Positions 8,861 through 17,116 of a stretch of 64,000 nt of DNA are shown piece after piece. Under the pieces are notes generated by a model. It searched no databases, was not told where the DNA came from, and saw only the letters and a program-made list of their open reading frames with translations. The DNA is taken from contig JAVWIF010000004.1 of assembly GCA_036639635.1 (NCBI GenBank), forward strand, positions 17,584 to 81,583, read 5' to 3'. The translations under genes and the position numbers were made by a program. Source of the DNA: JAVWIF01 sp036639635. Its GTDB lineage: Bacteria; Bacillota_I; Bacilli_A; Erysipelotrichales; Erysipelotrichaceae. Numbering within the stretch: position 1 is the stretch's first letter; every line of letters begins with the position of its first letter.

Positions 8861-9939
8861 TGAAAAAAAATATTGCAGTTATTAGAGGGGATGGAATAGG
8901 ACCTGAAATCATACAAGAAGCCTTAAAAGTTCTAGATTGCATTGCTGAAAAATATCATCATGAGTTTATTTATACGGATGTTATCGCAGGAGGATGTGCA
9001 ATTGATGCATATGGAACCAGTCTACCTGAAAAGAGTGTTAACGATTGTTTAGCTAGTGATAGTGTATTATTAGGCGCTGTAGGTGGACCTAAGTGGGATC
9101 ATGTAGATCCTAGCATTCGTCCTGAAAAAGCCTTATTAGGGATACGGAAAGCAATGGGATTATATGCCAATTTACGTCCCGCTAAAATATTTCCACAATT
9201 AGCACAAGCATCACCATTACGAAGTGATATAGTAGAAAAAGGAATCGACTTAATGGTTGTACGTGAATTAATTGGCGGAGTATATTTTGGTGATAAGATA
9301 ACCAAAGAAGTTGATGGCGAGCTATATGCCAGTGATAACATGTGTTATTATGAACATGAAATACGAAGGATTGCTCATATAGCATTTCAAACGGCTAGAA
9401 AACGTAATTCGAATGTAATTTCAGTAGATAAAGCAAATGTTTTAGATACTTCACGCTTGTGGAGAAAAGTAGTCAGCGAAGTAAGCCTTGCCTATAGTGA
9501 TGTGGTTTATAGTGATATGCTTGTTGATAATGCAGCGATGCAGTTAGTAAAAAATCCTGCACAATTTGATGTTATAGTAACTGAAAACATGTTTGGAGAT
9601 ATCCTAAGTGATGAAGCTAGTATGATTACTGGTTCTATTGGTTTGATACCAAGCGCTTCTTTAGGAGAAACTACAAGAGGGATGTATGAACCAATTCATG
9701 GTTCAGCGCCAGATATTGCCAATCAAAACATTGCCAATCCAATAGGTACTATCTTAGCTGCTGGAATGATGTTGAAATATGCGTTTGATATGGAAGAAGA
9801 AAATGTAGCTATTGAAAAAAGCGTTGAGTTGGCTTTAACAAAGCGATATCGTACGAAAGATATTATTGAAAAAGATAGTAAAGAGGTATCTTGTAGTGAG
9901 ATGGGTGACATTATTGTGGATATAATAAAAAGTCTGTAA
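8860..9939 (+). CDS. leuB: 3-isopropylmalate dehydrogenase
   Basis: LeuB oxidises and decarboxylates 3-isopropylmalate to 2-oxoisocaproate with NAD+. The 359-residue protein has the family N terminus (IAVIRGDGIGPEI), the LLGAVGGPKWD segment, the VRELIGGVYFG motif, the metal-binding Asp residues in MFGDILSDEAS, and the GSAPDIA nucleotide-site motif. It is the last gene of the operon. Its TAA stop lies inside the left arm of a hairpin shared with the convergent cca gene. Confidence 0.97.
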   Translation: MKKNIAVIRGDGIGPEIIQEALKVLDCIAEKYHHEFIYTDVIAGGCAIDAYGTSLPEKSVNDCLASDSVLLGAVGGPKWDHVDPSIRPEKALLGIRKAMGLYANLRPAKIFPQLAQASPLRSDIVEKGIDLMVVRELIGGVYFGDKITKEVDGELYASDNMCYYEHEIRRIAHIAFQTARKRNSNVISVDKANVLDTSRLWRKVVSEVSLAYSDVVYSDMLVDNAAMQLVKNPAQFDVIVTENMFGDILSDEASMITGSIGLIPSASLGETTRGMYEPIHGSAPDIANQNIANPIGTILAAGMMLKYAFDMEEENVAIEKSVELALTKRYRTKDIIEKDSKEVSCSEMGDIIVDIIKSL

Positions 9940-9954
9940 GTAATTACAGGCTTT
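9927..9954. terminator. Bidirectional terminator between leuB and cca
   Basis: AAAAGTCTGTAA (9927-9938) pairs with TTACAGGCTTTT over 12 bp around GTAA. Both stop codons lie in it: leuB TAA at 9937-9939 and cca TAA (complement of 9944-9946). A/T runs flank both sides, so it can work in both directions. Confidence 0.88.
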
Positions 9955-11302
9955 TCTTAAATTTTATTTGAATAGTTTTTAAGAGGTAATCTTTGGCATT
10001 CACACTTGGATCATGTAAAACTAAATCTAAGGCATAAGTTAAGGCATCACCAATTTCTTTACCTTTTAAACCAATTGCTTGTATATCTAATCCATTAATA
10101 GCAAGGTCTTTTAAAGTAAATAAGTCATGTTCTTTTTCCATTTCTATCATCATCTGTTTACATCTGATAATGGTATCTATTTTCTCTTGTGACTTTTCCA
10201 TGTTTTTAGCATAGTCATCTGCTATTTGAATATCTAAGGCTTGAAAAGCAAAATCAATGTTATTGTCAAACTTTGTTAAAAATTTACGTAACATACTTTT
10301 GTTTTCTTGTAGATAATAATCATGATATAAAATGAGTGTACATACTTTTTCGATAGTATGATTATCAAACTTTAAGTCCTTTAAATAAGTCCTTGCTAAA
10401 GAGGTAGAAATAAGTGCATGTTTCTTATAATGAGCAATCCCTTGTTCATCAAAACTTTCTACTTCTATTTTTCCAATATCATGAAAGATAATGGCTAACT
10501 TACTTTCTAAAGGATAGCTATACGTATGGTTTAAAGCAATATCTGTATGTGTAAAGATATCGTATTTATGCCAAGGCGTTTTCTGTTCCCACCCATATAT
10601 TTTTTCATAACCAGGTAAGATATAGGAAAGCGTATGCGTTGCATGTAAACGCTCTAAAGTGTTTTCTCGCTCACCCATTAATAACTTGCTAAATTCATCA
10701 CGAATACGCTCTTTTGAAATATAAGCTAGTAAGTGTGCATTGTTCATAATGGCTTGTTGACACGCTTGTGTTAAGCTAAAGTTTAAAACAGCTTCAAAAC
10801 GTAAGGCACGCAGTATTCTTAATGCATCTTCTTGCATACGTTTATTTGCATCACCAACACAACGTATAACGTGTTCTTTGATGTCTTGTACCCCATTAAA
10901 AGGATCTAGTAAACCTTCCTCTGGATGATAAGCAATTGCATTCATCGTAAAATCACGACGTTTTAAATCTTCGATTAAACTACGACTAAAAGCAACTTCT
11001 TTAGGACGGCGATGGTTTATATAATCTGAATCAATACGATAGGTTGTAACTTCGATTGCTTCATGATGACGTAATAAGGTTATTGTTCCATGCTGCAAGC
11101 CAGTAGGGATTACTTTACAGTTTTCTTTTGAAAAGATATCGATAACTTCTTCAGGTAAAGCACTTGTCGTAATATCAATGTCATGTGGAATACGTTTCAT
11201 GAGCATATCACGAACGCAACCACCAACTAAAAAGGCCTCTTTATGGTGTTGCTTTAAAATTGATAAAATCCAGATACTATTTTCCGATAAAATAAACGGC
11301 AT
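9944..11302 (-). CDS. cca: CCA tRNA nucleotidyltransferase
   Basis: This enzyme adds or repairs the 3' CCA of tRNAs. The 452-residue protein has the class II nucleotidyltransferase head (GGCVRD at 27-32, catalytic DxD at 41-43), the RRDFTMNAIAY motif, the arm domain with EDALRILRALRF, and a C-terminal HD-type domain containing FHDIGK that may give phosphohydrolase activity. GGAAGTGG upstream of the ATG sets the start. It is convergent with leuB. A distinct poly(A) polymerase is unlikely given the typical Gram-positive CCA-HD layout. Confidence 0.93.
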   Translation of the reverse strand: MPFILSENSIWILSILKQHHKEAFLVGGCVRDMLMKRIPHDIDITTSALPEEVIDIFSKENCKVIPTGLQHGTITLLRHHEAIEVTTYRIDSDYINHRRPKEVAFSRSLIEDLKRRDFTMNAIAYHPEEGLLDPFNGVQDIKEHVIRCVGDANKRMQEDALRILRALRFEAVLNFSLTQACQQAIMNNAHLLAYISKERIRDEFSKLLMGERENTLERLHATHTLSYILPGYEKIYGWEQKTPWHKYDIFTHTDIALNHTYSYPLESKLAIIFHDIGKIEVESFDEQGIAHYKKHALISTSLARTYLKDLKFDNHTIEKVCTLILYHDYYLQENKSMLRKFLTKFDNNIDFAFQALDIQIADDYAKNMEKSQEKIDTIIRCKQMMIEMEKEHDLFTLKDLAINGLDIQAIGLKGKEIGDALTYALDLVLHDPSVNAKDYLLKTIQIKFKKSL

Positions 11303-11415
11303 AACACCACTTCCTCATGGGTTTATTATACACAAGATAGTAACCATATGTAAACTATTCATTTTTGAAATGAAGTATGATATGATAGGCAGGTAAACGA
11401 AAAGAGGGAATAGAT

Positions 11416-12048
11416 ATGAAAGGTGTTATATTTGATATGGATGGCGTATTAATAGATAGTGAACCAGCTAATTTGAAACAGTTAAATGATTTTTATCAAG
11501 AACATGGTGTATGCGCAAGTGAAGATTTTTTGGCTTCTTTAATTGGAAGTAGTATTCAATATACAGCAATTGAAAGCACAAAACTTTTAGGGAAAGATTG
11601 GTCTGTTGATGAGTTTAATATGCACTTTGATGCCTATGTAGAAGAACACCCTATACGTTATTACGAAATATTAAATGAAGGGGTACGAGATATATTAATA
11701 TATTTACGTGCGCATAACGTTAAAACAGCGATAGCTAGTAGCTCACAGCTTTATAATATCAAACGCATGTTAAAAGAATGTCAGTTGAGTGAACATTTTG
11801 ATGTTATTTTAAGTGGTGAAATGTTTAAGGAAAGTAAACCAAATCCAGAAATATATTGTTGTGCAGCTAGTAAACTAGGATTGGATTCTAAAGAATGCAT
11901 GGCAATTGAAGATAGTGAATTTGGAATTGAAGCTGCGTTGCGTGCTGGAATGTTAACAATCGCTTATGAAGATTTACGTTATGGTGTAAATCAAAATGAA
12001 GCACATCATTCCATTCAACATATGAATGAAATCAAACAATATTTATAA
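11416..12048 (+). CDS. HAD superfamily hydrolase, beta-phosphoglucomutase/phosphatase-like
   Basis: This is a haloacid dehalogenase-fold phosphatase or phosphomutase; the substrate cannot be read from sequence. The 210-residue protein has motif I DMDGVLIDS (nucleophile D7, acid/base D9), an alpha-helical cap after it, motif II in ASSSQ, the lysine of motif III in KPNPEIY, and motif IV EDSEFGIEAA. This is the pattern of the beta-phosphoglucomutase/sugar phosphatase group. GAGGG lies just upstream of the ATG. It is probably a single-gene unit with its own terminator at 12055-12076. Confidence 0.85.
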   Translation: MKGVIFDMDGVLIDSEPANLKQLNDFYQEHGVCASEDFLASLIGSSIQYTAIESTKLLGKDWSVDEFNMHFDAYVEEHPIRYYEILNEGVRDILIYLRAHNVKTAIASSSQLYNIKRMLKECQLSEHFDVILSGEMFKESKPNPEIYCCAASKLGLDSKECMAIEDSEFGIEAALRAGMLTIAYEDLRYGVNQNEAHHSIQHMNEIKQYL

Positions 12049-12054
12049 AACATG

Positions 12055-12076
12055 AGAGGCGAATGCTTCTTTTTTT
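12055..12076 (+). terminator. Terminator after the HAD gene
   Basis: AGAGGC pairs with GCTTCT around GAAT (one G-U pair), followed by six T. It separates the HAD gene from the clpB promoter. Confidence 0.8.
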
Positions 12077-12090
12077 AAAAGTTAAAAAAA

Positions 12091-12117
12091 TTAGCACTCA
12101 TCTATTGACAGTGCTAA
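12091..12117 (+). promoter_or_regulatory. CIRCE operator 1 of clpB
   Basis: TTAGCACTC-N9-CAGTGCTAA differs from the CIRCE consensus at one arm base. It overlaps the clpB -35 box. Confidence 0.93.
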
Positions 12118-12132
12118 ACAATGTGCTATAAT
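12105..12132 (+). promoter_or_regulatory. Sigma-A promoter of clpB
   Basis: TTGACA (12105-12110) and TATAAT (12127-12132), both perfect, are 16 bp apart, with an extended -10 TGC in front. This is one of the strongest promoters in the window and lies between two CIRCE sites. Confidence 0.93.
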
Positions 12133-12136
12133 ACAA

Positions 12137-12163
12137 TTAGCAATCATAGACAGAGAGTGCTAA
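12137..12163 (+). promoter_or_regulatory. CIRCE operator 2 of clpB
   Basis: TTAGCAATC-N9-GAGTGCTAA has a perfect right arm. It sits over the expected transcription start and ends next to the ribosome-binding site. Confidence 0.9.
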
Positions 12164-12177
12164 AAGGAGTGATAACA

Positions 12178-14727
12178 ATGAACTTTGAAAAAATGTCAGA
12201 GAAACTACAAGAAGTAATCATGCAAGCCGTAGAGGTGAGTAAGAGCTATCATCACGCATCAGTTGATACCATTCAATTGTTAAAAGCAATTCATGAAAAT
12301 GACGTACTGGATGGTTTATTTAAACGCTTAAATATAGATAATAGTAGAGCACTAGAAATTATTAATCAAGAGATGGAAAGAGTCGCTACTACTAGCCAAG
12401 AAAATCCACAATTATCAAATGATGTAGGTAATGCGTTTAATAAAGCCCAAGATTGGAGTACTTCCATTAATGAAACATATTTAAGTGTAGCTAGCGTATG
12501 GATTGCGTTAATCTTTAATAAATCTTATATCTCTAAATTATTAGTAAAAGAGTTTCAATTAAATGAAAAGACTTGTAAAGATGAAGAATTACAACGTAGA
12601 GGTGGTAAAAAAATGGATACCCCTAATGCGGAAAGTAATTTAGAAGCATTGAGTAAATATGGTCGAGATTTAGTAGAAGAAGTAAAGAATGGAAAGATTG
12701 ATCCAATCATTGGTCGTGATGATGAAATACGTCGTGTTATTCAAATTTTATCACGTAAGACGAAGAATAACCCCGTATTAATTGGAGAGCCAGGTGTTGG
12801 TAAAACAGCTGTTGTAGAAGGAATTGCATGGCGTATTATGAAAGGTGATGTACCTTCATCTTTGAAAGAAAAGAAATTAATTGAATTAGATCTAGGTTCT
12901 TTATTAGCAGGAGCAAAATATCGAGGAGAGTTTGAAGAACGTTTAAAAGCTGTTCTAGAAGAAGTAAAACAAGCACAAGGAAATATTATCTTATTCATTG
13001 ATGAAATTCACAATTTAGTTGGCGCTGGTAAGAGCGAGGGTAGTATGGATGCTGGAAACATGTTGAAACCAATGTTAGCACGTGGTGAATTACGTTGTAT
13101 TGGAGCAACTACTTTTAAAGAATATCGTCAAAATATCGAAAAGGATGCTGCATTAGAAAGGCGTTTCCAAAGAGTTACGCTACAAGAGCCTACTGTGGAA
13201 GATACAATTAGTATCTTACGTGGTTTAAAAGATCGTTTTGAATCTTATCATGGAGTTAAAATACTTGATGAGGCAATACTAGCTGCAGCTACTCTTAGTA
13301 ATCGTTATATAAGTGATCGTTTTCTTCCAGATAAAGCCATTGATTTAATTGATGAAGCATGTGCAACACTACGTGTTGAAATGGAATCAATGCCCCAAGA
13401 ACTTGATGAATTACAACGTAAGATTATGCAGCTACAAATTGAAGAAACTGCTTTAAAAAAAGAAGAAGATAAGAAAGCACGAGAACGTTGTGATGAAATA
13501 AGAAATGAATTAAAGGAGTTACAAGCTAAAAAAGATGTACTCTATACAAAATGGGAAGATGAAAAAGCTGTTCTTGAAGAAAATAAAGATGCGAAAGTAA
13601 AGCTTGAAAAAGCTCGCTTAGATTTAGAAAAAGCCCAAAATGAATCACGCTATGAAGATGCAGCTAAACTTCAATATGGAACTATTCCTCATTTAGAAAA
13701 AGTGATTGCTAACCAAAATGATAAAGAACATGAAGATGCACTTATTCAAGAGATTGTAAATGAAGAATTAATTGCGAAAATTGTATCACGTTGGACAGGT
13801 GTAGAAGTAAGTCGATTAGTAGAAAGTGAACGTAAAAAGCTTTTACAATTAAAGGACGCTTTACAAAAAAGAGTAATTGGTCAAGACAATGCATTAGACT
13901 TAGTTAGTGATGCCATTCTTCGTAGCAAGGCTCAAATTCAAGATGAGCATCGTCCGATTGGTTCCTTCTTGTTTTTAGGACCTACTGGGGTTGGTAAAAC
14001 AGAGGTAGCGAAAGCACTTGCAGAACAATTATTTGATAGTGAATCGCACATTGTTCGTATTGATATGAGTGAATACATGGAGAAACATAGTGTTTCTAGA
14101 TTAATTGGAGCACCTCCTGGTTATATTGGATATGATGAAGGTGGACAATTAAGTGAAGCAGTACGTCGTAATCCTTATTCTATCATTCTTTTTGATGAAG
14201 TAGAAAAAGCACATCCTGATGTATTTAATGTCTTATTACAAATATTAGATGATGGACGTATTACCGATTCAAAAGGAGTGTGCGTAGACTTTAAGAATAC
14301 CTTGTTAATTATGACAAGTAACTTAGGAAGTCAGTTTGCTTTCCATGAAGATGACAAAGAAGCAAAATATATGGCAGAAGTAAAGAAATACTTTAAACCT
14401 GAATTTATTAATCGTATCGATGAAATTGTGGTGTTTAATGCTTTAAATGATGATATGTTAGGTAAGATTGCACATAAATTTATGTCAGAATTACAAATTC
14501 GTTTAGCGCGTAAAGATATTAGATTAGAGATTAGTGATGCAGTATATCAAGAAATTGCTACACAAGGAGTAGATGCTCTTTATGGCGCACGTCCAATGAA
14601 ACGTTATATTCAAAGAAATATCGAAACATTAATTGCTCGTAAAATGATTGAAGGTAATGTTGGTAAGGATGATGTGATAGAACTTACTGTAGAACATGGT
14701 GAATACAGCGTTTCACTAAAAAAATAA
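12178..14727 (+). CDS. clpB: ATP-dependent disaggregase ClpB
   Basis: ClpB is a hexameric AAA+ machine that pulls proteins out of aggregates together with DnaK/DnaJ. The 849-residue protein has a Clp N domain (1-145), NBD1 with Walker A GEPGVGKT at 203-210, the long coiled-coil middle domain (about 385-520, very Glu/Lys rich), and NBD2 with Walker A GPTGVGKT. The presence of the long middle domain argues for ClpB rather than ClpC or ClpE. The ATG at 12178 follows AAAGGAG; an in-frame ATG at 12121 lies inside the promoter and cannot be used. Two CIRCE sites place it under HrcA, like the dnaK operon. Confidence 0.97.
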   Translation: MNFEKMSEKLQEVIMQAVEVSKSYHHASVDTIQLLKAIHENDVLDGLFKRLNIDNSRALEIINQEMERVATTSQENPQLSNDVGNAFNKAQDWSTSINETYLSVASVWIALIFNKSYISKLLVKEFQLNEKTCKDEELQRRGGKKMDTPNAESNLEALSKYGRDLVEEVKNGKIDPIIGRDDEIRRVIQILSRKTKNNPVLIGEPGVGKTAVVEGIAWRIMKGDVPSSLKEKKLIELDLGSLLAGAKYRGEFEERLKAVLEEVKQAQGNIILFIDEIHNLVGAGKSEGSMDAGNMLKPMLARGELRCIGATTFKEYRQNIEKDAALERRFQRVTLQEPTVEDTISILRGLKDRFESYHGVKILDEAILAAATLSNRYISDRFLPDKAIDLIDEACATLRVEMESMPQELDELQRKIMQLQIEETALKKEEDKKARERCDEIRNELKELQAKKDVLYTKWEDEKAVLEENKDAKVKLEKARLDLEKAQNESRYEDAAKLQYGTIPHLEKVIANQNDKEHEDALIQEIVNEELIAKIVSRWTGVEVSRLVESERKKLLQLKDALQKRVIGQDNALDLVSDAILRSKAQIQDEHRPIGSFLFLGPTGVGKTEVAKALAEQLFDSESHIVRIDMSEYMEKHSVSRLIGAPPGYIGYDEGGQLSEAVRRNPYSIILFDEVEKAHPDVFNVLLQILDDGRITDSKGVCVDFKNTLLIMTSNLGSQFAFHEDDKEAKYMAEVKKYFKPEFINRIDEIVVFNALNDDMLGKIAHKFMSELQIRLARKDIRLEISDAVYQEIATQGVDALYGARPMKRYIQRNIETLIARKMIEGNVGKDDVIELTVEHGEYSVSLKK

Positions 14728-14730
14728 TGC

Positions 14731-14773
14731 ACAACAAATGGGTACAATGAAGCGTACCCATTTGTTGTGTTTT
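14731..14773 (+). terminator. Terminator of clpB
   Basis: A perfect 15-bp stem (14731-14745 with 14754-14768) is followed by a short T-rich stretch. The rest of the gap to 14940 shows no clear gene. Confidence 0.85.
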
Positions 14774-14940
14774 GCTAAATTTTGATAAAATGAGAATTGG
14801 AACACAATTTTTTGTCATTATATTCACAAAAAATCATGTGTTATTATGGGATAACTACTGATTTACTTGAAATTTTAGTTAGATAGTTATAAACTATATG
14901 ACATGAGTGCAATTTATAACGTACTAGAAAAGGAGAATTT

Positions 14941-15777
14941 ATGTTTGGATATGTAGTAGTAAATAAACCAGAATTAAAAATAAAAGATTTTGATGTCTAT
15001 CAAGCGTTCTATTGTGGACTTTGTCGTTCCTTACATAAACAATTCGGACGCTTTGGACAAGTTTCTTTGAATTATGATTTAACTTTTCTAGCAATTCTAT
15101 TAAGTGGACTGTATGAGCCACAAAATGAAACAATCGAAGAACGTTGTATTGTTCATCCTCTTTCTAAACATCAAAAAGTTGGTAATCCATATATCGATTA
15201 TGCTGCTGAAATGACCATTGTCCTAACTTATTTGAAATGTAGTGATGATTGGAACGATGACCATCACTATCAAAGTCGCATGATGATGGGAATGCTTGCT
15301 CATAAATATGAACGTGTAAAAGAAAAATACCCAAAGAAGATTGAGAATATAACAAATGCTTTAACAAAAATTAACGCTTGTGAAGAGCAAAAAGATTATG
15401 ACTTAGATAAGCTAAGCTCTTTGTTTGGAATTGTAATGGGAGAAATTCTCGCTTATAAAAATGATGAATGGAATACGCTACTATATGAAACAGGAGATTA
15501 TCTAGGACGTTATATTTATATTATGGATGCTTTTGATGATATTGAAGAAGATGTTAAAAATGGGGCTTTTAATCCATTTATAGAAGAATATAAACATGAA
15601 AACTTTAATACAAGAGTAAAAACGATTTTAGAAATTATGATTTCTAAATCAGCTGATGCTTTTGAGATGTTGCCCATCTTGCAGTATGCAGATATTTTAA
15701 GAAATATTATATATTCAGGAGTATGGGCAAAATATGAAATGATAAGAAAGCAAAGATTAGGTGAACAACATGAATGA
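14941..15777 (+). CDS. DUF5685 family protein
   Basis: The function is unknown. The 278-residue protein has a conserved N terminus with CxxC (C25, C28 in FYCGLCRSL). It also has two Asp-rich clusters in helical context: DDWNDD at 102-107 and D196, D199-D200, E203-D204 in YIMDAFDDIEED. Their form and spacing recall the two metal-diphosphate motifs of class I isoprenoid synthases (squalene/phytoene or polyprenyl synthase fold). That is my inference, not an established activity. Predicted to be mostly helical with no signal peptide. AAGGAG at 14931-14936 sets the start. The 3' end overlaps the next gene, a J-domain protein. Confidence 0.8.
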   Translation: MFGYVVVNKPELKIKDFDVYQAFYCGLCRSLHKQFGRFGQVSLNYDLTFLAILLSGLYEPQNETIEERCIVHPLSKHQKVGNPYIDYAAEMTIVLTYLKCSDDWNDDHHYQSRMMMGMLAHKYERVKEKYPKKIENITNALTKINACEEQKDYDLDKLSSLFGIVMGEILAYKNDEWNTLLYETGDYLGRYIYIMDAFDDIEEDVKNGAFNPFIEEYKHENFNTRVKTILEIMISKSADAFEMLPILQYADILRNIIYSGVWAKYEMIRKQRLGEQHE

Positions 15778-16387
15778 TCCATATAGAACATTGGGAATCG
15801 CGAGTAATGCAAGCGAAGATGAAGTAAAAAAAGCATATCGGACCATGGCAAAGAAGTATCACCCAGATGTAAATAAAGATCCTGGTGCAGAAGAACGTTT
15901 TATTGAAATTCAAAATGCTTATCAACAGATTATGGATGCGAAAAAGCGTGGAGATAGTGGTAACTTTTGGGAAAATAGTGGCTTTGGTGGCTTTGGCGGT
16001 TTTGGTGGAAATACGTATAGTGGTGCAGGACAAGGCAATGCATATCAAAATGTTGTAAATTATTTAAATATGCAACGTTATAGTGAAGCATATCAAATTT
16101 TACAACAGATGCAAGATAGAGGAGCAGATTGGTATTACTTAAGTGCTATGGCAAATTATGGCATGGGTAATCAAATTGCGGCAATGGATTGCGCTGAAAA
16201 AGCTTGTCAAATGGATCCTACAAACCAACAATATCGTCAGCTTTACGCACAATTACAAAGCGGTCGTACACGTTATCAAAATATGCAACAGCCTTTCACT
16301 ATGGGAGGTAGTAATTTATGTTGTAAACTAATTGTTTGTAACATGTGTTTAACCTCTTGTTGTGGTAGAGGATATATATGTTGTTAA
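15770..16387 (+). CDS. J-domain protein with TPR-like middle and Cys-rich tail
   Basis: This is a DnaJ-type cochaperone without zinc fingers or the DnaJ C-terminal domains. The 205-residue protein has a J domain (3-65, HPD at 31-33), a short Gly/Phe-rich linker (GFGGFGGFGG near 75), a helical TPR-like segment (about 100-165) and a very Cys-rich C terminus (CCKLIVCNMCLTSCCGRGY). The ATG at 15770 follows AGGTGA with 5-base spacing and overlaps the DUF5685 stop by 8 bases; an in-frame GTG at 15761 lacks a site. Coupled translation suggests the two products act together. The Cys tail could bind metal or anchor the protein by lipidation; this is open. Confidence 0.85.
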   Translation: MNDPYRTLGIASNASEDEVKKAYRTMAKKYHPDVNKDPGAEERFIEIQNAYQQIMDAKKRGDSGNFWENSGFGGFGGFGGNTYSGAGQGNAYQNVVNYLNMQRYSEAYQILQQMQDRGADWYYLSAMANYGMGNQIAAMDCAEKACQMDPTNQQYRQLYAQLQSGRTRYQNMQQPFTMGGSNLCCKLIVCNMCLTSCCGRGYICC

Positions 16388-16393
16388 AAGCGT

Positions 16394-16429
16394 ATTGTGA
16401 AAGTTTATTAGTAGACTTTCACAATTTTT
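16394..16429 (+). terminator. Terminator of the DUF5685/J-domain operon
   Basis: An 11-bp stem (ATTGTGAAAGT with ACTTTCACAAT) with a 10-base loop is followed by five T. Confidence 0.88.
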
Positions 16430-16465
16430 CCATAAAGATTAAGATAGAAACAGGAGGTAGATTGT

Positions 16466-17116
16466 ATGAGCAGTATTAAACATATTATATGGGATTGGAA
16501 TGGAACACTTTTAGATGACATAGATGTCAGTATGACAGCATTAAATATTCTTCTAGAAAGTGAGCATTTACCTCTTGTTCTAGATATCAACGAGTACCGT
16601 AAATATTTTCAATTTCCAGTGCGTGAATATTACAAGAAAGTTGGCTTTGATTTTGAGAAGACACCATTTACGCTTCTAGCACAAAAATACATGGACTATT
16701 ACCAACCACATAGTTTTACGTGTTCTCTACATGATGGTGCATTAGATACCTTGCAAAAAGCGCAAGACAATGGAATTAAACAATATTTGTTATCTGCTTC
16801 CAACCTAACATTTTTAAAAGAACAAGTAGCTAATTATCCTATTTCTCAATATTTTACAAGTATTTGTGGCTTAGACAATATACATGCCTCTTCTAAAGCA
16901 GCACTAGCCAAAGAGTTTGTGGAAGCAAATGGATTTAGTCATGATAGCGTGGTCTTTGTAGGTGATAGTGTACATGATAGTGAAGTAGCACATGGAGCTA
17001 ATTGTCATTGTATTTTAATAGCAAATGGGCATGAACATCGAAAAAAACTCGAAGATACTGGTTGTAAAGTAGTAGACAGTATGCGCGAGTTTGAACAATT
17101 ATTAGATATTATTTAG
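16466..17116 (+). CDS. HAD family hydrolase, phosphoglycolate phosphatase-like, with DxN motif
   Basis: This is a HAD-fold phosphatase of unknown substrate. The 216-residue protein has motif I as DWNGTLLDD, with nucleophile D10, but N12 stands where the usual second Asp (acid/base) is. Motif IV is VGDSVHDSEVA. The cap is the small helical type seen in Gph-like phosphatases. The change may slow turnover or mark a distinct subgroup. AGGAGG at 16452-16457 sets the start. The stop overlaps the convergent Crp/Fnr gene by 4 bases. Confidence 0.82.
   Translation: MSSIKHIIWDWNGTLLDDIDVSMTALNILLESEHLPLVLDINEYRKYFQFPVREYYKKVGFDFEKTPFTLLAQKYMDYYQPHSFTCSLHDGALDTLQKAQDNGIKQYLLSASNLTFLKEQVANYPISQYFTSICGLDNIHASSKAALAKEFVEANGFSHDSVVFVGDSVHDSEVAHGANCHCILIANGHEHRKKLEDTGCKVVDSMREFEQLLDII

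Noticed and set aside
11178..11396. Plus-strand open frame of 72 codons opposite the cca start
   Set aside because: It overlaps the conserved nucleotidyltransferase motifs of cca on the other strand and has no ribosome-binding site.
12121..12177. In-frame upstream ATG extending clpB by 19 residues
   Set aside because: It lies inside the promoter and second CIRCE site, and the AAAGGAG site selects the ATG at 12178.
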